From contig URFD01000100.1 of NCBI GenBank assembly GCA_900547015.1, positions 1 to 5,624 on the forward strand: 5,624 nucleotides of DNA, in the 5' to 3' direction. The notes under the pieces are model-generated. The model was not told the DNA's origin. It saw only the letters and a list, made by a program, of their open reading frames with translations, and made no database searches. A program made the position numbers and the translations under genes. Shown one piece after another: positions 1 through 5,624 of this stretch; the first letter of the stretch is position 1, and every line of letters begins with the position of its first letter. Source of the stretch: an uncultured Oscillospiraceae bacterium (GTDB lineage Bacteria > Bacillota > Clostridia > Oscillospirales > Ruminococcaceae).

Positions 1-94
1 GTTTCAGCTGAGTTATCAGGCATATCTCGTTTTGGATTCCGGGTGCAGCCGGAAAATCTGGAGACAGGCAAAGCTGTTGCAGTAGAAGATTTTT
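1..94 (+). pseudogene. N-terminal fragment of the GH20 gene, out of frame with the rest
   Basis: Frame 1 is open from the first base, with no stop until TGA at 163-165, and has no ATG, so the true start lies before the window. It reads SRFGFRVQPENLETGKAV around residues 10-27 and reaches EDF at 85-93. Frame 2, which carries the enzyme body, has TAG at 83-85 but reads sensibly just after it (HATGFSLHLTKGKPRAG from base 95). Joining frame 1 up to base 93 with frame 2 from base 95 means skipping one T of the TTTTT run at 90-94. The result is a continuous N-terminal domain of the kind that precedes GH20 barrels. Codons here end in A/T more often than in the body of the gene, which weakens the case slightly. 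The join is inference; the two open frames and the stop are seen directly. Confidence 0.6.
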
Positions 95-118
95 CATGCG
101 ACCGGGTTTTCCCTGCAC

Positions 119-1846
119 TTGACCAAGGGAAAGCCGAGAGCGGGAGATGTGTTCCTCTGCTGTGAACAGCCGTCCGGAATGGAGGAAAGCGGTTTGTTCG
201 ACTGCTACCGCATTCGGGTTTCCAAGCAGGGAATTACCCTCTGTGCCGGAGAAAATGCGATGATTTGGGCAATTCAGACGCTGGGACAGATTTTGAAACA
301 GTGCGGTGCGGTTCTGCCGCAGCTGGTTGTGGAGGACGGAGCCGCGCTGCAATACCGCGGATTTTACCACGACATCACCAGAGGCCGTGTGCCGACCCTG
401 TCCTATTTAAAGGAGCTTGCGGACAAGCTCTCGGAATATAAAATCAATCAGCTTCAGCTGTACATCGAGAACACCTACCTGTTTCGGGATTTCAGCGAGG
501 TCTGGCGCAACGATGACCCGCTGACTCCGGAAGAAATTTTGGAGCTGGACAGCTATTGCGATGACCGTGGAATCGAGCTGGTTCCTTCGATTTCCACCTT
601 CAGCCATCTGTATCAGGTGCTCAGAACCCGTCGGTTTTCTAACCTGTGTGAGCTGGATCATCCGGAGCAGGACCCCTTTGATGCGTGGGACAAGCAGGAC
701 CACCACACGCTGGATATTACCAATCCGGACAGCTTTCCGCTGGTCTGTCGGATGATTGACGAATATCGCCCGCTGTTCCGCACCAGCCGTTTTAATCTCT
801 GTGCGGACGAAACCTTCGATTTGGGCAGAGGCAAGAGCCGCGAATACTGCGAACGGGTCGGAAAGGACAAAGCCTATATCGGCTTTGTCAAAAAGCTCTG
901 CGCGCACTTGACCGAGATGGGCTGCCAGCCGATGATGTGGGGTGATATTATCGGGAAATATCCGTCGCTGGTTCAGGAGCTGCCCAAGGAGATGGTCTAT
1001 CTCAACTGGGGATATTCTCCCCGGGTCAAGGAGGACGAGAGCCGCCAGTTTGCCGAAAGCGGAGCGGTCTTTTATAATTGCCCCGGCGTGCTGGGATGGT
1101 CGAGCCTTGTCAACCACACGAAGGACGCGTATCAGAATATCCGGTTGATGGCGCAGTACGCCCACCGATTTGGTGCGGTCGGACTGCTCAACACCGACTG
1201 GGGAGATTTTCACCATGTCTGCCACCCGAGATTCAGCATGATTGGGATGATTTACGGCGCACAGTTCTCTTGGAGCAGGCAGGAGCTTTCCTACGAGGAG
1301 CTGAACCACAGCATTTCTCTGCTGGAATTTGGAGACGGCTGCGAGGAGGCCGCCGGTCTACTGGGAGAAATCGACCAATGGATTCTCTATAGCTGGATGG
1401 CGGTTTGCGTCTGGCGGGAGTATGCAATCTACCATCGGCAGAAAGGAACCGAGAGCGTTGAACGGTTTGTCAACCGCAGTTTTTCCGATTCGGAGCTTCC
1501 AAAAAAGGTGGAGGAGTGCGAAAAACAGCTTCGCAGGATTCAGAGCGCCCTGCTGCGCTGTGCCGTTCACACTGATGAAACCGGACGGGAATGGCTCAAT
1601 GCCTGCGTGGTGGTGCTGGACGGCTGCTGTCTGATGAACTGCATCGGTGCAGTGGTGGCCTGTCGGGAATTTCTGAATACCACAATCGAAGGGATTGAGG
1701 TCGGGGCCTTGGCGCAGGAGCTGGAAGAATGGTTCTTCTACTACAAGCGGCTCTGGCGCAGCGTCAGCAAGGAATCGGAGTTGGGACGGATTGCGGACAT
1801 CCTCTGCTGGTATGCGGACTATCTGCGGGATATTCAGCAGGGTTAA
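119..1846 (+). CDS. Glycoside hydrolase family 20, beta-N-acetylhexosaminidase-like
   Basis: Probable exo-acting enzyme that removes terminal GlcNAc or GalNAc from glycans by substrate-assisted catalysis. Numbering is from TTG 119, which is only the first start-like codon in the open frame. No ribosome binding site precedes it, and homology-like sequence extends upstream (HATGFSLHLTKG from base 95), so it is probably not the real start. Residues 1-70 resemble the end of the alpha/beta domain before GH20 barrels (YRIRVSKQGITLCAG, then AIQTLGQIL). The barrel begins near RGFYHDITRGR (80-90). The predicted catalytic pair is D230-E231 in NLCADETFDLG, with the Asp orienting the substrate acetamido group and the Glu as acid/base. 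W274 (MMWGDIIG), LNWGYSP (295-301) and NTDWGDFHH (358-366) look like active-site loops. Residues from about 400 on are mostly helical and rich in Glu, Arg and Trp, a C-terminal helical region of unclear role. No signal peptide can be judged because the N-terminus is off-window. Substrate is unknown. Family assignment is fairly sure; activity is uncertain because of the upstream frameshift. Confidence 0.85.
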   Translation: MTKGKPRAGDVFLCCEQPSGMEESGLFDCYRIRVSKQGITLCAGENAMIWAIQTLGQILKQCGAVLPQLVVEDGAALQYRGFYHDITRGRVPTLSYLKELADKLSEYKINQLQLYIENTYLFRDFSEVWRNDDPLTPEEILELDSYCDDRGIELVPSISTFSHLYQVLRTRRFSNLCELDHPEQDPFDAWDKQDHHTLDITNPDSFPLVCRMIDEYRPLFRTSRFNLCADETFDLGRGKSREYCERVGKDKAYIGFVKKLCAHLTEMGCQPMMWGDIIGKYPSLVQELPKEMVYLNWGYSPRVKEDESRQFAESGAVFYNCPGVLGWSSLVNHTKDAYQNIRLMAQYAHRFGAVGLLNTDWGDFHHVCHPRFSMIGMIYGAQFSWSRQELSYEELNHSISLLEFGDGCEEAAGLLGEIDQWILYSWMAVCVWREYAIYHRQKGTESVERFVNRSFSDSELPKKVEECEKQLRRIQSALLRCAVHTDETGREWLNACVVVLDGCCLMNCIGAVVACREFLNTTIEGIEVGALAQELEEWFFYYKRLWRSVSKESELGRIADILCWYADYLRDIQQG

Positions 1847-1862
1847 CAAACTGCCCGCAGAT
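1821..1862 (+). other. Inverted repeat / stem-loop enclosing the GH20 stop codon
   Basis: ATCTGCGGG at 1821-1829 is the exact reverse complement of CCCGCAGAT at 1854-1862, giving a 9-bp stem with a 24-base loop. An inner CAG/CTG pairing (1838-1840 with 1851-1853) can shorten the loop. The TAA stop of the hydrolase (1844-1846) lies in the loop. No T-run follows, only TTG, so this is not a typical intrinsic terminator. It could protect the mRNA 3' end or act as a weak or Rho-assisted terminator. Confidence 0.4.
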
Positions 1863-1886
1863 TTGCTCTGGATGAAACAGAATCCC

Positions 1887-1915
1887 TTGTAAATGAAAAT
1901 GGAATTTGATATAAT
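1887..1915 (+). promoter_or_regulatory. Sigma-A-type promoter of the MATE gene, extended -10
   Basis: TTGTAA (1887-1892) and a perfect TATAAT (1910-1915) are separated by 17 bp. TG at 1907-1908, one base before the -10 box, makes it an extended -10 promoter. Transcription would start near 1921-1923, giving a leader of about 30 bases before the ATG at 1952. It lies in the only A/T-rich stretch between the first two genes. This indicates that the transporter is transcribed separately from the hydrolase. Confidence 0.75.
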
Positions 1916-1930
1916 GGAATTCTAATACAG

Positions 1931-1937
1931 AGAGGGG
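1931..1937 (+). promoter_or_regulatory. Ribosome binding site of the MATE gene
   Basis: AGAGGGG is the best purine-rich Shine-Dalgarno match before ATG 1952. The gap of 14 bases to the start codon is longer than the usual 5-9. No better start codon lies closer in the same frame, and the protein from 1952 begins with a typical MATE N-terminus, so the start stands. Confidence 0.5.
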
Positions 1938-1951
1938 AATTCGGACAGAGA

Positions 1952-3304
1952 ATGAAAAAAACAAAATTGGATCAGACATTCTACAAAACGATGATGACCA
2001 TTGCAATCCCAATCGTCATCCAGAACATCATCAGCATCGGGCTGAACATGGCGGATACCATCATGATTGGCAAGCTGGGCGTCGATGAGCTGGCGGCAGT
2101 CGGGACGGCAAACAGGCTGTACTTTGTATTTTCCAGCTTGTGCTTCGGTATCTACAGCGGAGCGTCGGTCTATGTTTCCCAGTATTGGGGAGTCAAGGAT
2201 ATTAAAAATATCCGCAGAACGCTGGGAATCGATATCCTGCTGGGCGGCGGAATGTCAGTGCTGTTTATGGCAATCGCATTCTTTCTGGCGCCGCAGGTCT
2301 TGGGGCTGTTTAGCTCGGACCCCAATGTCATCGAGCTGGGTACCCAGTATCTGCATATTGTAGCGGTTTCCTATTTCTTTACGGCGATGTCCTTTGCCAT
2401 CAACTTTAACTGCCGTGCCATCCATATGCTCAAGGTGCCCACTGCTATCAACACGCTGGCGCTGTTCATCAATCTGGGGCTCAACTATCTCCTGATTTTC
2501 GGCAAGCTGGGTCTGCCTCGGATGGGTGTCAGAGGTGCGGCGTATGCGACCCTGATTGCCCGATTGGTCGAATTTGTGCTGATGTTCCTGTGCGTGTACA
2601 GTCAGAAGGAGCATCCGCTGGCTGCCAAAATCGGGGAGCTGTTCAGCTTCGACCGTCAGCTGTTCACCAAGGTGATCAAAACCTCCCTGCCAGTTATCGT
2701 CTCGGAGGGCGGATGGAGCTTGGGAAATGCGGTGTACTACATCGCCTACGGAATGTTGGGTGCATCCGCTCTGGCGGTTGTTCAGGTAGCTTCCACCATC
2801 AACGACCTGTTCCAGTGTCTGTTCTTTGGAATCGGAAATGCCAGCGCCGTCATGATTGGCAACGAGCTGGGACGGCGGAACGAGGATACGGCCTATGATT
2901 ACGCGGTGGTCTTTTTGAAGATGACCTTTGTGGTCAATGTCGTGGTTTCGCTGGGGCTGTTCCTGTCCCGCGGCGGCGTGATCGCCCTGTACGATTTTGA
3001 CCAGCAGACCAACATCATGCTGGCAAACACCATCACCGTCTACGCAATCTACATGATGCCCAAGATGTTTACCTATATGTTGTTCTGCGGCATCCTGCGC
3101 TCGGGCGGCGACACCCAAATCTGCATGATTCTGGACTTGCTGGGCGTCTGGCTGATCGGTGTTCCGCTGGCATTTTTGGGCGTTCTGGTCCTGAAGCTGC
3201 CGCTGCACTGGGTCGTAGCGATGGTCTTCTTCGAGGAGTGGTTCAAGCTGGTGTTCTCGCTGATTCGCTTCAAAAGCAGAAAATGGGCACACACCTTGAT
3301 TTGA
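1952..3304 (+). CDS. MATE family multidrug efflux transporter
   Basis: Inner-membrane antiporter that expels drugs or metabolites in exchange for Na+ or H+. At 450 residues it has the normal length for the family, with about twelve hydrophobic segments in two six-helix lobes. The basic N-terminus MKKTK is followed by TM1 (about 16-38) ending in NMADTIMIG. D35 there matches the conserved TM1 aspartate needed for cation coupling in NorM-type MATEs. The family hallmark at the end of helix 5 and start of helix 6 is clear: GLNYLLIFGKLGLPRMGVRG from residue 176, then AAYATLIAR. E252 in SEGGWSLGNAVYY falls in the second-lobe first helix, about where NorM proteins carry a functional glutamate. The C-terminus FKSRKWAHTLI is basic, as expected for a cytoplasmic tail. 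The gene has its own promoter and terminator. The ion used and the substrate cannot be read from sequence. The UvrA-like gene directly downstream suggests, but does not show, a DNA-active substrate. Confidence 0.95.
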   Translation: MKKTKLDQTFYKTMMTIAIPIVIQNIISIGLNMADTIMIGKLGVDELAAVGTANRLYFVFSSLCFGIYSGASVYVSQYWGVKDIKNIRRTLGIDILLGGGMSVLFMAIAFFLAPQVLGLFSSDPNVIELGTQYLHIVAVSYFFTAMSFAINFNCRAIHMLKVPTAINTLALFINLGLNYLLIFGKLGLPRMGVRGAAYATLIARLVEFVLMFLCVYSQKEHPLAAKIGELFSFDRQLFTKVIKTSLPVIVSEGGWSLGNAVYYIAYGMLGASALAVVQVASTINDLFQCLFFGIGNASAVMIGNELGRRNEDTAYDYAVVFLKMTFVVNVVVSLGLFLSRGGVIALYDFDQQTNIMLANTITVYAIYMMPKMFTYMLFCGILRSGGDTQICMILDLLGVWLIGVPLAFLGVLVLKLPLHWVVAMVFFEEWFKLVFSLIRFKSRKWAHTLI

Positions 3305-3315
3305 TTCGAATTCAC

Positions 3316-3350
3316 AAAGGGGAGACCGCCGCGGGCAGTCTTCCCTTTTT
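3316..3350 (+). terminator. Intrinsic terminator after the MATE gene
   Basis: AAAGGGGAGAC (3316-3326) pairs with GTCTTCCCTTT (3338-3348) over 11 bp with a single G-U pair. The loop can fold further as GCC/GGC (3328-3330 with 3334-3336). A TTTTT run at 3346-3350 ends the structure. It starts 12 bases after the MATE stop codon. The next gene's ribosome binding site is only about 20 bases further on, so the same hairpin could also gate read-through into that gene. Confidence 0.85.
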
Positions 3351-3370
3351 ATCATGGAACAATCGAAAGC

Positions 3371-3377
3371 GGAGGAG
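3371..3377 (+). promoter_or_regulatory. Ribosome binding site that fixes the UvrA-like start at 3381
   Basis: GGAGGAG lies just before ATG 3381, with five bases between the GGAGG core and the start codon, which is ideal spacing. The in-frame ATG at 3354 sits directly in the tail of the terminator and has no such site, so 3381 is preferred. Confidence 0.8.
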
Positions 3378-3380
3378 CTT

Positions 3381-5624
3381 ATGGAACGAGAGCAAATCAA
3401 AATATATAACGCATACGAAAACAACCTCAAGCATCTGAGCTTGTCCCTGCCCAAGCATCAGATTACGGTTTTTACCGGGGTGTCCGGCTCGGGCAAAAGT
3501 TCGCTGGTTCTGGATACCATCGCGGCGCAGTCACGCAGGGAGCTGAACGACACCTTCCCAAGCTATGTCCAGAACTATCTGCCCAAGTACGGCAGACCGC
3601 ATCTGGGCAGCATCGAGAACCTGCCGGCAGCGATTGTCATCGACCAGAAAAAGCCGGCGCCCAACCAGCGCTCGACAGTGGGAACCTATACCGATACCTA
3701 TGCACTGCTGCGACTGCTGTTTTCCAGGGTAGGCAAGCCGTTTGTGGGATATTCCGATACCTTCTCCTTTAACCATCCGCAGGGCTGCTGTCCGCGGTGC
3801 AGCGGGCTGGGAGAAATCACCGAGCTGGATGTGCATAAGTTGGTGGATTTTGACAAGTGCCTGAACGACGAAGGGGTGATTCATTATGTTGCCTTCGAGC
3901 CGGGGCAGTGGAGATGGGTGCGCTATGCCAACAGCGGCCTGTTCGATTTGGACAAAAAAATTCGGGACTATACCCCAGAGGAGCTGGAGCTGTTTTTATA
4001 TTCCCCGCAAATCAAGCTGAAAAATCCTCCGGCAGGCTGGCCCAAAACAGCCAAGTATGAGGGGCTGGTTCACCGGATGTACCGCAGCGTCCTCAACTCG
4101 GAGGAGGGTAAGTTGCACCGGGAGCTGCTTGACCCGATGACCCGCAGAGGGGTTTGCCCAGATTGCCACGGAGCCCGTCTGAATGAGAAGGTGCTGTCCT
4201 GCACCATCAACGGAAAGAATATCGCCGAGGTGACAGCGATGCCGCTGCGCCAGTTAATCGATTGGCTGGATACGATTCAGGAGCCGCTGGCGCAGGATAT
4301 TCAGCGGACACTGGGAACCCGTCTGCGCGCTCTGGTGGAGATTGGTCTGGATTATCTGACCTTGGATCGCAGCTTGGGAACCCTGTCGGGAGGCGAGGCG
4401 CAGAGGTGCAAGATTGCAAAATTCCTCAATTCCTCCCTGTCCGACCTGCTGTATATTTTGGACGAGCCGAGCGTCGGACTGCACAGCCGCGACATCGAGC
4501 GGATGAAAAAAGCGATTCGGAAGCTGCGCGACGGCGGCAACACCGTTTTACTGGTCGAGCATCACCGCGAGATGATCGAGGTCGCAGACCATATTGTGGA
4601 CATGGGCCCGCAGGCCGGTGTGTTCGGAGGGGAGGTTCTGTTTCAGGGCAGCTATGATGAGCTGCTGTACAGCGATACCCCGACCGGAGAGGCACTGCGC
4701 TATCACAGCGAAATCAAGCAGGAGCCGAGGACACCTTCCGGCTGGTACTCCTTGGAGCACGCCTCCATCCATAACCTTCAGGACCTTTCGCTGCGCCTGC
4801 CGCTGGGTGTGCTGACAGCGGTTGTGGGAGTGGCAGGCTCGGGCAAAAGCTCGCTGATGGAGTGCTTCTGTCAGGAGCTGGGAGAGCAGGCGGTTTATAT
4901 CAGCCAGAAAAATATCGGGGCAAGTCTGCGCTCCACACCGGCGACCTATCTGGGAGTAGCGGACGAGATTCGCCGCATCTTCGCCAAGGGCTGCGGACAG
5001 AAGGCTAGTCTCTTTTCTTTTAATGGGGAAGGCAAGTGTCCGGCGTGCGGCGGAAAAGGGGTCATCGTCTCGGATATGTCCTTTATGGATTCCATCGAGA
5101 CGGTCTGCGAGCTCTGCGGCGGTCTGCGCTATTCGCAGGAGGTCTTGCAGTTCCAGGTCAAGGGCCTCAATATTGCACAGGTCATGGACTTGACGGTGGA
5201 AAAGGCGATTCGCTTCTTCGAGGGCACCTCGATCGCAGAGGCGCTCCAACCGCTGTGTCGGGTGGGCTTGTCCTATCTTCACCTCAACCAGTCGCTTTCC
5301 ACCCTGTCGGGAGGAGAGCTTCAGCGGATGAAGCTGGCATCCTGCCTGAACATTCGGGACAAGGTGTTCATCTTGGATGAGCCGACCGACGGACTTCACC
5401 TTCAGGATATCCAAAGTCTGATTGCTTTGCTGGATGAGATGGTGGAGCAGGGCAACAGCATCTTCGTCATCGAGCATAGTCTGGATGTTCTCAAAGCAGC
5501 GGACTATGTGGTGGAGCTGGGCCCCGGAGGAGGCAGCGAAGGCGGTTGTCTTTTGTTTGCCGGCTCGGTTAAGAAGCTTAAAAATTGCCCGACATCGGTA
5601 ACAGCCCCGTATCTACATGATTAA
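3381..5624 (+). CDS. UvrA-like tandem ABC ATPase lacking the UvrB-binding domain
   Basis: DNA-binding ATPase of the UvrA family, 747 residues from ATG 3381 (756 from the less likely ATG 3354), against 940 for E. coli UvrA. First ATP site: Walker A GVSGSGKSS (33-41), Q-loop Q89, RSTVGT (97-102), signature LSGGEAQR (335-342), Walker B YILDEP (358-363) and H394. Second: GVAGSGKSS (483-491), RSTPATY, LSGGELQR (642-649), FILDEP with D666-E667, and H699. Cysteine pairs occur at C137/C140 (FSFNHPQGCCPRC) and C259/C262. The C-terminal zinc finger is C553-x2-C556-x19-C576-x2-C579, matching the UvrA spacing. In housekeeping UvrA some 120-130 residues, including the UvrB-binding domain and its first CxxC, separate LRLLFxRVG from FSFN; here only about nine residues (119-127) do. 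The stretch between Walker A2 and the zinc finger is also short. It therefore resembles UvrA2/DrrC-type paralogues, probably protecting DNA from a drug or adduct without UvrB. The gene is complete, ending at the last base of the window. Role is inference; family is certain. Confidence 0.93.
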   Translation: MEREQIKIYNAYENNLKHLSLSLPKHQITVFTGVSGSGKSSLVLDTIAAQSRRELNDTFPSYVQNYLPKYGRPHLGSIENLPAAIVIDQKKPAPNQRSTVGTYTDTYALLRLLFSRVGKPFVGYSDTFSFNHPQGCCPRCSGLGEITELDVHKLVDFDKCLNDEGVIHYVAFEPGQWRWVRYANSGLFDLDKKIRDYTPEELELFLYSPQIKLKNPPAGWPKTAKYEGLVHRMYRSVLNSEEGKLHRELLDPMTRRGVCPDCHGARLNEKVLSCTINGKNIAEVTAMPLRQLIDWLDTIQEPLAQDIQRTLGTRLRALVEIGLDYLTLDRSLGTLSGGEAQRCKIAKFLNSSLSDLLYILDEPSVGLHSRDIERMKKAIRKLRDGGNTVLLVEHHREMIEVADHIVDMGPQAGVFGGEVLFQGSYDELLYSDTPTGEALRYHSEIKQEPRTPSGWYSLEHASIHNLQDLSLRLPLGVLTAVVGVAGSGKSSLMECFCQELGEQAVYISQKNIGASLRSTPATYLGVADEIRRIFAKGCGQKASLFSFNGEGKCPACGGKGVIVSDMSFMDSIETVCELCGGLRYSQEVLQFQVKGLNIAQVMDLTVEKAIRFFEGTSIAEALQPLCRVGLSYLHLNQSLSTLSGGELQRMKLASCLNIRDKVFILDEPTDGLHLQDIQSLIALLDEMVEQGNSIFVIEHSLDVLKAADYVVELGPGGGSEGGCLLFAGSVKKLKNCPTSVTAPYLHD

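Noticed and set aside
37..54. TTCCGG / CCGGAA inverted repeat with a 6-base gap
   Set aside because: It is short, inside what looks like coding sequence, has no T-run, and is expected by chance at this length.
119..121. TTG 119 as the true start of the GH20 gene
   Set aside because: There is no Shine-Dalgarno site before it, and homology-like sequence continues upstream in the same frame and then in frame 1.
407..1309. Antisense open frame of 300 codons opposite the GH20 gene
   Set aside because: It is the reverse-strand shadow of a frame with clear GH20 motifs, and has no recognisable domain of its own.
3354..3380. ATG 3354 as start of the UvrA-like protein
   Set aside because: It follows the terminator T-run by three bases and lacks a ribosome binding site. 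ATG 3381 has an ideal GGAGG, and the UvrA homology starts after it.
2255..3454. Antisense open frame of 399 codons opposite the MATE gene
   Set aside because: Its translation is rich in Gln, His and Asp without hydrophobic cores or motifs, and it mirrors the codon bias of a convincing MATE gene. No ribosome binding site or promoter was seen for it.
4548..5477. Antisense open frame of 309 codons opposite the UvrA-like gene
   Set aside because: It lies opposite the second ABC half, whose motifs are intact, and has low-complexity composition typical of a shadow frame.
1..5624. tRNA, rRNA, CRISPR array, insertion sequence or attachment site
   Set aside because: I looked for cloverleaf-like segments, regularly spaced repeats, transposase motifs and terminal inverted repeats and saw none. 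Nearly all bases are taken up by the three genes.

Overview
The window holds three genes, all on the + strand and densely packed. About half the bases are G+C. Shine-Dalgarno sites are AG-rich, and there is a consensus sigma-A-type promoter and an intrinsic terminator. Together with the protein types, this suggests a Firmicute of class Clostridia, perhaps a gut Oscillospiraceae/Ruminococcaceae member. The taxonomic placement is inference; no rRNA or other marker gene is present.

Region 1 (1-1846) encodes a glycoside hydrolase family 20 (beta-N-acetylhexosaminidase-like) protein. The 5' end lies outside the window. The reading frame is broken near bases 86-94: frame 1 is open from base 1, but the body of the enzyme is in frame 2, and the simplest repair is loss of one T from a run of five (90-94). 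The gene is therefore either a recent frameshift mutant or carries a sequencing error. Its stop codon lies in the loop of a 9-bp inverted repeat.

Region 2 (1847-3350) begins with a short intergenic stretch holding a strong promoter (TTGTAA, 17 bp, extended -10 TGaTATAAT). This drives a complete 450-residue MATE-family multidrug efflux transporter. An intrinsic terminator (3316-3350) follows its stop codon.

Region 3 (3381-5624) encodes a 747-residue UvrA-type tandem ABC ATPase. Both nucleotide-binding sites and the C-terminal zinc finger are intact, but the domain with which housekeeping UvrA contacts UvrB is missing. It belongs with the short UvrA paralogues (UvrA2 / DrrC type), some of which are linked to resistance against DNA-damaging drugs rather than general excision repair.

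The MATE and UvrA-like genes are neighbours, separated only by the terminator and a ribosome binding site. A reasonable but unproven reading is a two-part protection unit: the membrane pump expels a toxic, possibly DNA-binding, compound and the UvrA-like ATPase acts on DNA already bound by it. The GH20 gene appears to be an independent carbohydrate-use gene.
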